A DNA stretch of 16,622 nt from CAYUWH01 sp964448615 (GCA_964448615.1 CAYUWH010000029.1:1-16622), one strand, 5' to 3'. Shown: positions 5,076-13,202, numbered from the stretch's first letter. Made by a program: numbers and translations. The notes: generated by a model not told the origin, from the letters alone.

Positions 5076-6341
5076 ATGACAACTCCAGAACCAACTACCA
5101 CAGTCCGCTTTGATGATTTGGGAATTGATCCTAAGATTCTCGCTATCCTTCATAAGCACAAATTCACCGTCCCCACGCCTATTCAGCATCAATCCATTCC
5201 TGCGGGATTGGAAGGAAAGGATCTCGTCGGTATTGCACAGACGGGAACGGGTAAGACACTCGCATTCGGCATCCCTTTGATTCAACGCCTTTTGACTGGC
5301 GGCGGATACGGACTGATCGTCCTTCCTACGCGTGAACTCGCGCTGCAGGTCGATGAAAGCATCACACGTATCGGCAAAGAGCTTGGATTGCGCACGGCAG
5401 TCTTTATCGGCGGTGCCTCGATGTACACGCAAAAGCAAATGATCCGCAATAAGCCGCATATTCTTATTGCGACACCCGGACGCCTGATCGATCACATGGA
5501 ACAGCGCACGATCACCCTCAACGGTGTCTCAGTTCTGATTCTTGATGAGGCCGATCGCATGCTCGATATGGGCTTTGCGCCACAGATCAATAAAATCCTG
5601 TCAGCTGTTCCCAAGGAACGTCAGACGATGTTGTTCTCGGCGACAATGCCGCACGACATCATGAATATCGCCACGAAGCACATGAAGCTGCCGATCCGCA
5701 TCGAAGTGGCTCCGCAAGGAACCGCCGCCGAACGCGTGGCGCAGGAAATTTTTATGGTGCGCAAAGAGGAAAAATCCCGACTGTTGCTCGCACTGCTTGA
5801 AGGCAATGAAGATACCGTGCTCGTTTTCACCCGCACCAAACACGGTGCAACAAAGCTCACAAAATATTTGAAGCGCAATGGTCATGACAGTGCGGAATTG
5901 CACGCCAACCGTTCGCAGGCGCAGCGCAAAGAAGCGCTCGACGGATTCAAGAGCGGAAAATACCGCCTGCTTGTTGCCACTGATATTGCAGCACGCGGCA
6001 TCGACGTAACGGGCATCGGACTTGTGGTGAATTACGATTTACCGCAGAACTCCGAAGATTACGTGCACCGCATCGGACGCACGGCGCGCGCAGGCAGAGA
6101 GGGAAAAGCAGTCTCCTTTGTGTTGCACGAACAACGCCGCGACATCCGCGATATTGAGCGCCTGATTCGCAGCCAGCTTAAAGTAACCCCCTTACCGCAA
6201 TTGCCTGCAGAAGAACTTCCACTCCCTGGATCCGCAGAGTCACAGGCTCAGCATCCGCGGCCTCCGCAACGCAAGCCGCAGTTTCCTCGTGGAGGCAGTG
6301 GTGGTGGCAGACGGACCGGAGGAAGGAGATCGTTCCGCTAA
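5076..6341 (+). CDS. rhlE: DEAD-box ATP-dependent RNA helicase, RhlE-like
   Basis: Unwinds RNA duplexes with ATP, for ribosome assembly or RNA turnover in the cytoplasm. All family motifs are present in the 421 residues: Q-motif region PTPIQ (33-37), motif I AQTGTGKT (54-61), Ia PTRELALQ (84-91), Ib TPGR (133-136), II DEAD (157-160), III SAT (188-190), V ATDIAARGIDV (301-311) and VI HRIGRTARAG (331-340). The short C-terminal tail is basic and Gly/Arg-rich (GGSGGGRRTGGRR) for RNA binding. The string DEADRMLDMGF and the absence of a CsdA/DbpA RNA-binding domain favour RhlE over other paralogues. The start is fixed by the -10 box 9 nt upstream, which suggests leaderless translation. It stands alone, convergent with the gene at 6415-6654. 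Confidence 0.95.
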   Translation: MTTPEPTTTVRFDDLGIDPKILAILHKHKFTVPTPIQHQSIPAGLEGKDLVGIAQTGTGKTLAFGIPLIQRLLTGGGYGLIVLPTRELALQVDESITRIGKELGLRTAVFIGGASMYTQKQMIRNKPHILIATPGRLIDHMEQRTITLNGVSVLILDEADRMLDMGFAPQINKILSAVPKERQTMLFSATMPHDIMNIATKHMKLPIRIEVAPQGTAAERVAQEIFMVRKEEKSRLLLALLEGNEDTVLVFTRTKHGATKLTKYLKRNGHDSAELHANRSQAQRKEALDGFKSGKYRLLVATDIAARGIDVTGIGLVVNYDLPQNSEDYVHRIGRTARAGREGKAVSFVLHEQRRDIRDIERLIRSQLKVTPLPQLPAEELPLPGSAESQAQHPRPPQRKPQFPRGGSGGGRRTGGRRSFR

Positions 6342-6343
6342 AA

Positions 6344-6380
6344 GATGAGGGTGTTTCCGGCTTGCCAAAACCCCCTCATC
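6344..6380. terminator. Stem-loop between convergent genes
   Basis: GATGAGGG (6344-6351) pairs with CCCTCATC (6373-6380) across a 21-nt loop, 2 nt after the helicase stop codon. It lies between two convergent genes and could terminate either. There is no good T-run. Confidence 0.45.
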
Positions 6381-6410
6381 CCAACCTTCTCCCTGAGAGA
6401 GAAGGGGTTT
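6362..6410. repeat. Widespread 'PHPNLLPEREG'-type intergenic repeat
   Basis: The C-rich segment translates in one frame as PHPNLLPEREG, the hallmark of a dispersed intergenic repeat known from many unrelated bacteria. It contains the hairpin CCTTCTC/GAGAAGG at 6385-6391 and 6399-6405. It is not a gene. Confidence 0.6.
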
Positions 6411-6414
6411 CGTC

Positions 6415-6654
6415 TTACGGATTAATCATGCTTCCCGGAGCGGGAGCCATGTTGCCATCGTTGCTCGCATCCAGATCAACATTCACGCCGGGTGTGGTGG
6501 CTGCCGGCACCGTGTTGCCAATCAAACCGTTGGCACGCAGTGCGTACACACCAAGACCGATAATGAAGAGAATGGCGATAATAGCGACGATTGCGGTCAA
6601 ACCCGAGGAGTCAGAAGCAGGGCCGTCGGTGTGATAATGAGTCTCCACTGCCAT
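6415..6654 (-). CDS. Small single-pass membrane protein, unknown function
   Basis: 79 residues starting MAVETHYHTDG. A short polar N-terminus is followed by one strong membrane helix at about 20-40 (LTAIVAIIAILFIIGLGVYAL) and a low-complexity tail rich in Ala, Pro, Asn and Asp (TVPAATTPGVNVDLDASND). The ATG at 6654 is chosen because the upstream extension has no SD and is of different composition. The tail is likely outside or in the envelope. It diverges from the DUF1761 gene and converges on the helicase. No function can be assigned. Confidence 0.75.
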   Translation of the reverse strand: MAVETHYHTDGPASDSSGLTAIVAIIAILFIIGLGVYALRANGLIGNTVPAATTPGVNVDLDASNDGNMAPAPGSMINP

Positions 6655-6742
6655 AAAGAAAGAGTGGGAAGAAAATAGACATGTTCTTTGACGAACGAGA
6701 GCAAGCGACATGACAACAGGAATCATTCTGATCTCCCAGCAA

Positions 6743-6770
6743 TTGGATACACCTTTTCAGGTGCTACACT
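6743..6770 (+). promoter_or_regulatory. Promoter of the DUF1761-bcp pair (leaderless)
   Basis: -35 TTGGAT (6743-6748), 16-bp spacer, extended -10 TGC-TACACT (-10 at 6765-6770). The ATG follows after 8 nt with no SD. Confidence 0.65.
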
Positions 6771-6778
6771 GTTCCTAT

Positions 6779-7177
6779 ATGCAACTCCTTCCCATTCTTG
6801 CCGCGATCGTCGCCAGTCTCCTCGTGGGAATGGCTTGGTATTCACCATTTTTATTCGGGCCGCTCTGGATGAAGCAAGTGGGTCACAAAAACGATCATGC
6901 GAAAAAAGGAGAGTATGAATGGGTGCTCCCACTTCTCGCCAGCATATTTTCCGCATTTCTCATTGCAGCAGTGCTTCAACAAGGGCTTCAACAAGGAAAG
7001 ACGTCATCTCAGCAAATGATCACGGTGATTCTCATGCTGTGGCTGTTGTTCTGCGTGGGTCTACGCTTACCGAATTATCTCCACGAAAAACGTTCGCTTG
7101 GACTGTTCTTGATCTACGCCGGTCATGATTTAGTGAACTTGCTCGCCATCGGATCCATTGTCTCGGTATGGAGATGA
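6779..7177 (+). CDS. DUF1761-family membrane protein
   Basis: 132 residues, four predicted membrane helices (about 1-22, 46-66, 78-96, 108-130), inner membrane. The N-terminal helix followed by MAWYSPFLFGPLWMK is characteristic of DUF1761 proteins, whose function is not known. The ATG at 6779 is chosen because a good extended -10 promoter ends 8 nt before it and the longer frame has no membrane logic. The gene overlaps the start of the peroxiredoxin gene, so the two are co-transcribed and probably translationally coupled. Family assignment is from the motif and topology. Confidence 0.8.
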   Translation: MQLLPILAAIVASLLVGMAWYSPFLFGPLWMKQVGHKNDHAKKGEYEWVLPLLASIFSAFLIAAVLQQGLQQGKTSSQQMITVILMLWLLFCVGLRLPNYLHEKRSLGLFLIYAGHDLVNLLAIGSIVSVWR

Positions 7178-7647
7178 GCACTATAAAAGGAGAAAAGGCT
7201 CCTGCATTTCAGGCGCCTGATCAAGATGGAGTGATGCATACCACAGAGGAGTACCTAGGTTCATGGTTGCTGTTGTATTTTTATCCGAAAGACGACACGC
7301 CAGGCTGCACGACCGAGGCCTGCAATTTTCGCGATGCGTTCTCGCAATTCATGGAGAAGGGGATTGTGATCGTCGGAGTGAGTACGGATTCACCAAAAAA
7401 GCACACGGCGTTTCGTAAAAAGTATCAGCTGCCGTTCACATTGCTTGCAGATGAAGAGAAGAAGATCGTAACAGCCTATGGCGTATGGCAGGAGAAATCG
7501 CTATACGGCAAAAAATACATGGGCATTGCTCGTACAACGTTTCTGATTGATCCAAAGGGCATCATTCAGAACATCTATGAAAACGTGAAGCCGGAAGAGC
7601 ATATTCAAACACTGCTGCAGGATCTGCAATCTACTCAATTGCAATAA
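7168..7647 (+). CDS. bcp: Thioredoxin-dependent peroxiredoxin, Bcp/PrxQ type
   Basis: Reduces hydrogen peroxide and organic hydroperoxides using thioredoxin; cytoplasmic. 159 residues, the usual length. The active site is YPKDDTPGCTTEAC with peroxidatic Cys47 and resolving Cys52 five residues later, the C-x4-C arrangement of PrxQ. Further family features are the Prx loop Pro and Thr in TPGCT and the later 'GIARTTFLIDPKG' strand. The gene overlaps the end of the DUF1761 gene: an alternative ATG at 7174 forms an ATGA overlap and would give MSTIKGEKAPAF, a more usual Bcp start. Neither has a separate SD, consistent with coupling. Confidence 0.95.
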   Translation: MEMSTIKGEKAPAFQAPDQDGVMHTTEEYLGSWLLLYFYPKDDTPGCTTEACNFRDAFSQFMEKGIVIVGVSTDSPKKHTAFRKKYQLPFTLLADEEKKIVTAYGVWQEKSLYGKKYMGIARTTFLIDPKGIIQNIYENVKPEEHIQTLLQDLQSTQLQ

Positions 7648-7704
7648 GAAAAAACTTTTGCAAGAAAATGTCAGGAAAACAGTACCCGAGAGACGGCGCT
7701 TGGC

Positions 7705-7710
7705 TATACT
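7705..7710 (+). promoter_or_regulatory. -10 box upstream of lemA
   Basis: TATACT, 26 nt before the lemA ATG. The leader after it is pyrimidine-rich and contains no SD. No clear -35 is seen. Confidence 0.5.
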
Positions 7711-7736
7711 AATACCGTTTCCTTCCTTTTCTTTTC

Positions 7737-8318
7737 ATGGCTTCTCGCAAAGCTCCCGTTCTCTGGATCGTTCTGGGTATCGTCGTGGTGCTCGGTTTGT
7801 GGATGCTTACAACGTATAACAGCCTCGTGACACAGAAAGCGAATGTGGACACGGCGTGGTCCCAAGTTGAAACACAGTACCAACGCAGGGCTGATTTGAT
7901 TCCGAATCTCGTAAGCACCGTGAAAGGAGCCGCTAACTTTGAACAAGAGACGTTCACGGAAGTGACCGCCGCTCGTTCCGCATGGCAGCAGGCAGCCAGT
8001 GGTGATAATCGCGCACAGGAAATTGCCGCGGCGCAACAATTTGATTCTGCCTTCTCGCGTTTGCTTGTCACCGTGGAAGCGTATCCGCAACTGCAAGCGA
8101 CACAATCGTTCCGCGACCTGATGGTGCAATTGGAAGGTACGGAAAATCGCGTGAACACCGCTCGCATTGATTTCAATGAAACAGTTCGCGACTACAACCT
8201 CGCGGTGCGACGTTTCCCCGGTGCATTGCTCGCCGGCATGTTCGGATTCCAGGCGGAAAACTTCTTCCAAAGCGCGCCGGGCAGCGAGGAAGCACCGACT
8301 GTTAATTTTGAAGAATGA
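7737..8318 (+). CDS. lemA: LemA family membrane protein
   Basis: 193 residues. One N-terminal membrane helix (about 8-26) is followed by a helical-bundle domain. The stretch YNSLVTQKANVDTAWSQVE, then QYQRRADLIPNLVSTVKG (about 27-65), is the signature of LemA, and 'VEAYPQLQATQSF' further on is also typical. LemA proteins are membrane-anchored with a helical domain; their molecular role is poorly known and they often sit next to TPM-domain or HtpX genes, as here. It starts the envelope operon; its TGA overlaps the ATG of the TPM gene (ATGA), implying translational coupling. Confidence 0.95.
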   Translation: MASRKAPVLWIVLGIVVVLGLWMLTTYNSLVTQKANVDTAWSQVETQYQRRADLIPNLVSTVKGAANFEQETFTEVTAARSAWQQAASGDNRAQEIAAAQQFDSAFSRLLVTVEAYPQLQATQSFRDLMVQLEGTENRVNTARIDFNETVRDYNLAVRRFPGALLAGMFGFQAENFFQSAPGSEEAPTVNFEE

Positions 8319-9196
8319 GCATCTTCCTGCGACACATCGGCCTGCGTTGGGCAGCGAGTGCGGCGCTCATTTTCGCCCTGATTCCATCCGCATATGCCTT
8401 TGAGATTCCACCGAACGACGGATTCGTGACGGATGCGGCGGGCATTCTCAATGCGCAGCAAGAATCCGATTTGGAAGCAGATCTTTCCGCCTACCGCGAA
8501 GCGACCACGAACGAGATCGCGCTCGTGATCGTGCAAACGCTCGACGGTGCGTCGATTGAAGATACCGCTCTTGAAATCGGGAGAAAGTGGGGTGTTGGCA
8601 ATGCCGAGAATAAAAACGGAGTCGTATTGCTCTTCGCCTATGCCGATAAGCAAATGATGATGTCGACGTCCACGGGACTGGAAGGAGTGCTTCCGGACTT
8701 AGTGACGCAAGGCATCATGGCGACGGATATGGTGCCGCACTTCAAAGAAGGGCAATACTATGACGGATTCAAGGCAGGCATCGATTCGATCAAAAAACAT
8801 ATTGGCGGAGAGTATAAAGCGGAACGCTACGATGAAGTTGAGGGAAGCGGAAGCTTTCCGGGCTTCATTTTCATGGCCATGCTCGGCTTAAACTGGCTCG
8901 CCGCATTGTTCGGCCGCACCAAATCATGGTGGCTGGGCGGCGTCGTAGGCGGAGTATTCGGCATTATCCTGACCATTCTCTACAGCTGGTGGCTCAGCAT
9001 TCCGCTCATGGTGGTGCTCGGACTTATCTTCGATTATCTTGCGTCAAAAGGAGGAAGGGGCGGAAGAGGATTTGGCGGCGGGATGGGGGGTTTCGGAAGC
9101 GGGTCCGGATGGGGCGGAGGTACAAGCGGGGGATTCCGGGGATTTGGCGGCGGAGGCGGATCATTCAGAGGAGGCGGCTCCAGCATTAAATGGTAA
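8315..9196 (+). CDS. TPM-domain membrane protein with Gly-rich tail (YgcG-like)
   Basis: 293 residues. Signal peptide at about 1-28 with cleavage after SAYA. A TPM domain follows at about 30-165, outside the membrane (VTDAAGILNAQQESDLEADL, then ALEIGRKWGVG and NGVVLLFA). Three hydrophobic segments lie at about 182-200, 205-224 and 228-243. The last 48 residues are almost pure Gly, Ser, Arg and Phe (GGGMGGFGSGSG). This matches the YgcG/TPM family, often next to lemA. TPM domains have been linked to photosystem repair in plants and to phosphatase-like activity; here the role is unknown, probably envelope maintenance. It overlaps lemA by 4 nt and its TAA shares one base with the next ATG. Confidence 0.9.
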   Translation: MSIFLRHIGLRWAASAALIFALIPSAYAFEIPPNDGFVTDAAGILNAQQESDLEADLSAYREATTNEIALVIVQTLDGASIEDTALEIGRKWGVGNAENKNGVVLLFAYADKQMMMSTSTGLEGVLPDLVTQGIMATDMVPHFKEGQYYDGFKAGIDSIKKHIGGEYKAERYDEVEGSGSFPGFIFMAMLGLNWLAALFGRTKSWWLGGVVGGVFGIILTILYSWWLSIPLMVVLGLIFDYLASKGGRGGRGFGGGMGGFGSGSGWGGGTSGGFRGFGGGGGSFRGGGSSIKW

Positions 9197-10104
9197 TGAA
9201 AAGTATTGCTCCACTCATCGGCTTGGTGGCGCTGCTGTCGAGTGTGCCTGTTTCCGCACAAAGCAGTGCCTTGGTCGTGCGCGCAAAGACGGTGGCGGCG
9301 CAAGGATCCGTCGCGATCGGTGCACAGCGCGTTCCCATGTTGCACCTGGAAATGGCGGCTCCGTGCGGCACCAAAACCTCGCTTCGTTCTATCACCGTGC
9401 ATCATGCGGGGCTGGGGAATCCTTCCGATATTGCGGCCGTGTATGCGATGCAAGGCAATCGCCGTGTCACGCGCAGCGCAACCGTAAACGCCAAGAGTCA
9501 GGAAGCGATCTTGCGCTTTCGAGACTTCTCCTTGAAGCCCTGTGAAAAAACCTCATTGACGGTCATGGTGAATCTTTCGGCGGATGCCGCGAACGGAGGG
9601 CAGCACTCTCTCTCGCTTGAGCATGCAGAAGATATTAATGCCGGCACCACGCCCGCACGGCTTACAACGACGCCGGCATTTGCCACCGCGTCCGTCGCGC
9701 CGGTCCGCCAAGGAACGATCACTGTCACCTATCTCAATCTTCCGCGACGAGTGGAGTACGGCGCAAACCGCATGGTTGCTCGCCTCAAATTAGAAGCGGA
9801 TGGCGAAGCCAATCACTACATCGATGCGATGACGTTTACCAATAATGGAAAAGCACGCGATGCGGATCTGCACAATCTGTACCTGGATGCATCCCGCCGC
9901 CAATTGGGAAGTTCCATCATCGAGAAGATGGATGGAGCACTCGCTCGTTTTCACTTTGACATGCCGCTCCTGCTTGAAAAAAATTCCTCACTCATTCTGG
10001 AGCTTCGGGCAGATGTGAGAGCGAGTCGCACGAAGACCATACAATTCGAAATAGAAGAGCCGAGTGACATCGAAGCACGTTCCGTGCGCGGACGCATTCG
10101 GTGA
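9196..10104 (+). CDS. Secreted protein with two beta-sandwich-like repeats
   Basis: 302 residues. Signal peptide at 1-21 (cleavage after PVSA). Two weakly similar halves at about 45-130 and 190-275 share the pattern of a core strand, 'N..G...D..-.Y', then a short loop and 'K..SL...V..' (compare KTSLTVMVNLS at 118-128 with NSSLILELRADV at 263-274). Such tandem beta domains are frequent in surface proteins of CPR bacteria; the similarity is from memory. Cys57 and Cys116 could form a disulfide. The start at 9196 overlaps the TPM stop (TAATG). No enzyme motif is seen. It is likely exported and part of the same surface structure as its neighbours. Confidence 0.8.
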   Translation: MKSIAPLIGLVALLSSVPVSAQSSALVVRAKTVAAQGSVAIGAQRVPMLHLEMAAPCGTKTSLRSITVHHAGLGNPSDIAAVYAMQGNRRVTRSATVNAKSQEAILRFRDFSLKPCEKTSLTVMVNLSADAANGGQHSLSLEHAEDINAGTTPARLTTTPAFATASVAPVRQGTITVTYLNLPRRVEYGANRMVARLKLEADGEANHYIDAMTFTNNGKARDADLHNLYLDASRRQLGSSIIEKMDGALARFHFDMPLLLEKNSSLILELRADVRASRTKTIQFEIEEPSDIEARSVRGRIR

Positions 10105-10186
10105 CAGCATCAAAAAATACTATTCCCGAAAGGGCAAAGATTGGCGCACAGTGGGTTCCTCAGGCAAACTGAATGCCATCTTCCGC

Positions 10187-11056
10187 ATGCTTCGCAGAGC
10201 TTTCCTCGCCGGCAGCGCCCTGATTCTCTTTTCCTGCACGCCCGCATCCGTGTTGCCGCCCGAGCAAGTGGTGGAACAGGCGATTCAGGCGGCGCATGAT
10301 GTGGAGTCTGCGCGCTTTGTGCTCACCGGAACGTGGGAGGGCGACTCACCGTTTGGATCAAGCTCGCAACTCACCCTCGCTTCACAAGGCTGGATGCATC
10401 GTGAAAACAAGCAGCTCCAGGCGACGGTCAAACTCGAGGGGACCGCTGCTCAACAGCCGCTTTCCATTGCGGCTGACATCATCATGGCCGGCCCGCATGA
10501 AGCTTACGTCAAGGAGCAACGCATCGGACAGTGGTGGAAGCTTCCGTCAGACACCCAAACACTTGGCACGGAAATCACGCCGGATCCGCGTTTACTGGAA
10601 TTACAATTGCAATCGGTACGCGTGGTACGAGATGAAGGGATGACGGAATTGCATGGCAAACTGCACTATCACTACGCACTCGAAATCGATAAGACGAAGC
10701 TCCTGCAATTCCTGCGGCAATCCGCACAAGAGCAGCAACAGCATTTCGATGCGGAACAATGGGAGGAAGCGCTAAAAAACACCGAGATGGCAGGCGCAGT
10801 ATGGATCGACAGCGAACGGTTCAACGTCGGCAAATTGCAGTGGACATTGCGCGGCAAGAGCACGGAGATTCCCTGGAATCTTTCCTTTGAAATCTCCTTC
10901 AACGATTTCAATGCGGCGCCGGTCATTGTTCCGCCACCGGGCGCAACCGATCTCCCGGCGGATAGCACGTTGCTGATGCCGTCCGATGCCATTCCCGGAA
11001 CACTGACGCCTGAACAACAACAGGACATGATTCGTTCGCTGCTCGAACAACAATAA
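10187..11056 (+). CDS. Lipoprotein, possibly LppX/LolA-like
   Basis: 289 residues with a lipoprotein signal (LILFSC, lipobox Cys17), so it should be membrane-anchored outside the cell. The body alternates beta strands such as SARFVLTGTWEG, SQLTLASQGWMHR and LQATVKLEGT. These are followed by 'MAGPHEAYVKEQRIGQWWKLP', which recalls the LppX/LprG or LolA half-barrel fold that binds lipids. The tail is Pro-rich and ends in a Gln-rich helix. The ATG at 10187 is chosen because it gives the lipoprotein signal; the longer frame overlaps the previous gene without one. The 82-nt gap upstream may carry a weak promoter (TTGGCG at 10141). The PKD gene follows after 2 nt. Confidence 0.75.
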   Translation: MLRRAFLAGSALILFSCTPASVLPPEQVVEQAIQAAHDVESARFVLTGTWEGDSPFGSSSQLTLASQGWMHRENKQLQATVKLEGTAAQQPLSIAADIIMAGPHEAYVKEQRIGQWWKLPSDTQTLGTEITPDPRLLELQLQSVRVVRDEGMTELHGKLHYHYALEIDKTKLLQFLRQSAQEQQQHFDAEQWEEALKNTEMAGAVWIDSERFNVGKLQWTLRGKSTEIPWNLSFEISFNDFNAAPVIVPPPGATDLPADSTLLMPSDAIPGTLTPEQQQDMIRSLLEQQ

Positions 11057-11058
11057 TT

Positions 11059-13095
11059 ATGGCTGATTCTCCACAACCACTCGACGGCATTTCTCCGCCT
11101 GCTGCAGCCCCCGCTCCTGCTACAAAACCGGCGCCCGTTGTCGCGGAGCAGGCTTTGCGAAAAAAGCGCAAGACGCTCGTTGTCATGATCGGTGCGGGCG
11201 TGTACTTCCTCTATGCGATGTGGGGATTGATTTTAATAACCCTGCTTCCAAGCACCGATCTGGTGCTCACACCGCTTGTCGGCATCGGGGTTATATCGGC
11301 CCTCTTCGGCGCTTTTGCGTTCATTGCGGTGGGCGCGCTTGGATTCTTACGCATCAGTAAAGCAAAGGTTCCCGTCAACATTCGCACGAATTCCCTGATT
11401 CGCCTCGGCGTCGTTGTCGTTCCCGGCTTGCTTCTGAGTATCGCGGTGCCGATTCTCATTTCGGCCGAACCCCCACTTGTTCTCACGATTGTCAGTCCGG
11501 CCGCAGTCAGTAATTTGATCGCGCCCGTCACTATTTCCTTCAGCGCGGAAGAGGCGGTGAAGACCCTTGGGGGAAGGGGAGTGGGTGTCTCGGGTTATCG
11601 CTGGGATGTGAACGGCGACGGAAAGGTGGACCAGGATTCCATTTCCCCGAAACTCACGGTGAACTTCGAACGCGAGGGTGCGTATACGGTAGTCTCTTAT
11701 TTGACGTCCTCCGACGGAAAAGTGCGCCCCGTTGTGGCGCGCTTCACAATCCGGCAATCCGTGTTCTCCATTATTCCCAGTCCACCGATCGTGAAGAAGC
11801 CCGTCGTATTCAGCATTTCCAATTTGATCAAAGACAAAACCACTCTGAAGGAAGTACAGTGGGATTTTAATGACGACGGCAAAGCGGATGAAACATCGGC
11901 CGATACGCAGATGGCGTACACATTCTTCAAAACAGGCGATATCAAAATCACAGCCGTCGTCGTGTTACAAAACGGCACGCAAGCAAGTTACTCGCGCATC
12001 GTCACGGTCGAGGAGCCGAAGCCGTTGCCCTTTGACGTCTCCATCCTCACGGAGCCGAAAAATTTGATCAGCCCCGCACCGTTCCCCGTGCTATTCCGCA
12101 TGGAATCGAAAGTGCCGCTGGCGGAAGTAACCTGGGACTTCGGCGACGGAGAAAAAGATGTCGGTGATCGCGTGCTCCATGAATTTGCCGCACAAGGTAC
12201 CTACGTCGTTACGACGAGAGTCCGTGCCCAGAGCGGCACTGCGGCGACACTCGATACGCTTGTACGCGTCGTGGAAGAATTGCCGCTGCCCGATTTGCAA
12301 TTTGAATCCACGGTTCCCATTCTCGGAAATACGATCGAAGGCACCGTGCCTTTGCGCCTGAATATCACGCCGAGTTCATCGGTGCAGTTCGTGCAATTCT
12401 CCTGGGAAGCACCGAACGCCAGCGAAGTCACCTCGACCGAGGGAACCTTGCAGGCGGTCTATCGAAAGGAAGGCACCTACAAAGTAGTGCTTCTCGCGCA
12501 GGACGTGGTAAACCGTGCGACACGCCGTGAGTTCACGGTGTCGGTGAAGCCGCAACAAGCAATTATCGATTTCCAAGTATTACCCGATACGGGTGTTGCG
12601 CCTCTGACGGTGCAACTCGATTCTTCTGATACCTTCTTGCCGATCGATGAGACGCCGACGGGCTACCTTTGGAAGTGTGAAGACCGCGCGCAATCGGTGG
12701 CACGCGGCGGTATCTCGAGTTGTCGGTATACGGAAGAGGGGACGTATCAGATCACGTTCACCGTACGCACACAGAGCGGCAAAGAATATTCAAAAACGAA
12801 AACCATCGTCGTGCGTCCTCCCGTGATTACCGCTTGTTTCTTGCCCACACGTTCTACCGCGAAAGTCGGACAATTAATCGGATTCCCCCTCGAGTGTTCT
12901 TCCGGAGGATGGGAAGGCATGAACGTGCTCTGGGATTTTGGTGATCGCACGCAGGTGGATTGGAAGCAGGGAGACGAGGATGTCGTGCACGCTTATACTG
13001 AACCGGGCACCTTCACGGTCACGCTGACCTTCACCGATCCCAACGATTCTTCCCGTCAATTTAAGACCACCCGTACGGTTACGATTACACCCTAA
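11059..13095 (+). CDS. Membrane-anchored PKD-repeat surface protein
   Basis: 678 residues. A Pro/Ala-rich cytoplasmic N-terminus (1-33) is followed by three membrane helices at about 39-63, 72-97 and 113-135. After them come about six PKD-type beta domains at roughly 138-232, 233-318, 324-406, 411-497, 501-587 and 589-678. The W-D-[FV]-[GN]-DG strand-loop is clear in domains 1 (WDVNGDGKVDQD), 2 (WDFNDDGKADET), 3 (WDFGDGE) and 6 (WDFGDR), and degenerate in 4 and 5. Domains 1 and 2 carry DxNxDGxxD-like loops that could bind Ca2+. PKD domains mediate protein or glycan contacts on the cell surface. It is likely a structural or adhesive component of the envelope encoded by this operon. It starts 2 nt after the previous stop. 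Confidence 0.92.
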   Translation: MADSPQPLDGISPPAAAPAPATKPAPVVAEQALRKKRKTLVVMIGAGVYFLYAMWGLILITLLPSTDLVLTPLVGIGVISALFGAFAFIAVGALGFLRISKAKVPVNIRTNSLIRLGVVVVPGLLLSIAVPILISAEPPLVLTIVSPAAVSNLIAPVTISFSAEEAVKTLGGRGVGVSGYRWDVNGDGKVDQDSISPKLTVNFEREGAYTVVSYLTSSDGKVRPVVARFTIRQSVFSIIPSPPIVKKPVVFSISNLIKDKTTLKEVQWDFNDDGKADETSADTQMAYTFFKTGDIKITAVVVLQNGTQASYSRIVTVEEPKPLPFDVSILTEPKNLISPAPFPVLFRMESKVPLAEVTWDFGDGEKDVGDRVLHEFAAQGTYVVTTRVRAQSGTAATLDTLVRVVEELPLPDLQFESTVPILGNTIEGTVPLRLNITPSSSVQFVQFSWEAPNASEVTSTEGTLQAVYRKEGTYKVVLLAQDVVNRATRREFTVSVKPQQAIIDFQVLPDTGVAPLTVQLDSSDTFLPIDETPTGYLWKCEDRAQSVARGGISSCRYTEEGTYQITFTVRTQSGKEYSKTKTIVVRPPVITACFLPTRSTAKVGQLIGFPLECSSGGWEGMNVLWDFGDRTQVDWKQGDEDVVHAYTEPGTFTVTLTFTDPNDSSRQFKTTRTVTITP

Positions 13096-13106
13096 CCTTT
13101 CTCTGT

Positions 13107-13202
13107 ATGAATAAGAAGCAACGTTTCTTTGTCCGTATTATGGCCTCGATTGGAGTTATTGCCCTTCTGCTTGGGGCATTGCTACCTGCTTTTACAGCCT
13201 AA
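13107..13202 (+). CDS. Tiny single-pass membrane peptide (31 residues)
   Basis: Begins MNKKQRFFVRIMASIG and continues with a hydrophobic helix (VIALLLGALLPAF) to the end. The basic start and single helix are typical of small membrane peptides. It lies 11 nt after the PKD gene stop, in the same direction, so it is likely translated from the envelope operon mRNA. No SD is visible. No function is known. Its size makes homology detection hard, but the topology and position argue it is real. Confidence 0.6.
   Translation: MNKKQRFFVRIMASIGVIALLLGALLPAFTA

Noticed and set aside
7704..8270. Minus-strand frames of 188 and 155 codons opposite lemA
   Set aside because: Antisense shadows of a clearly identified LemA gene.
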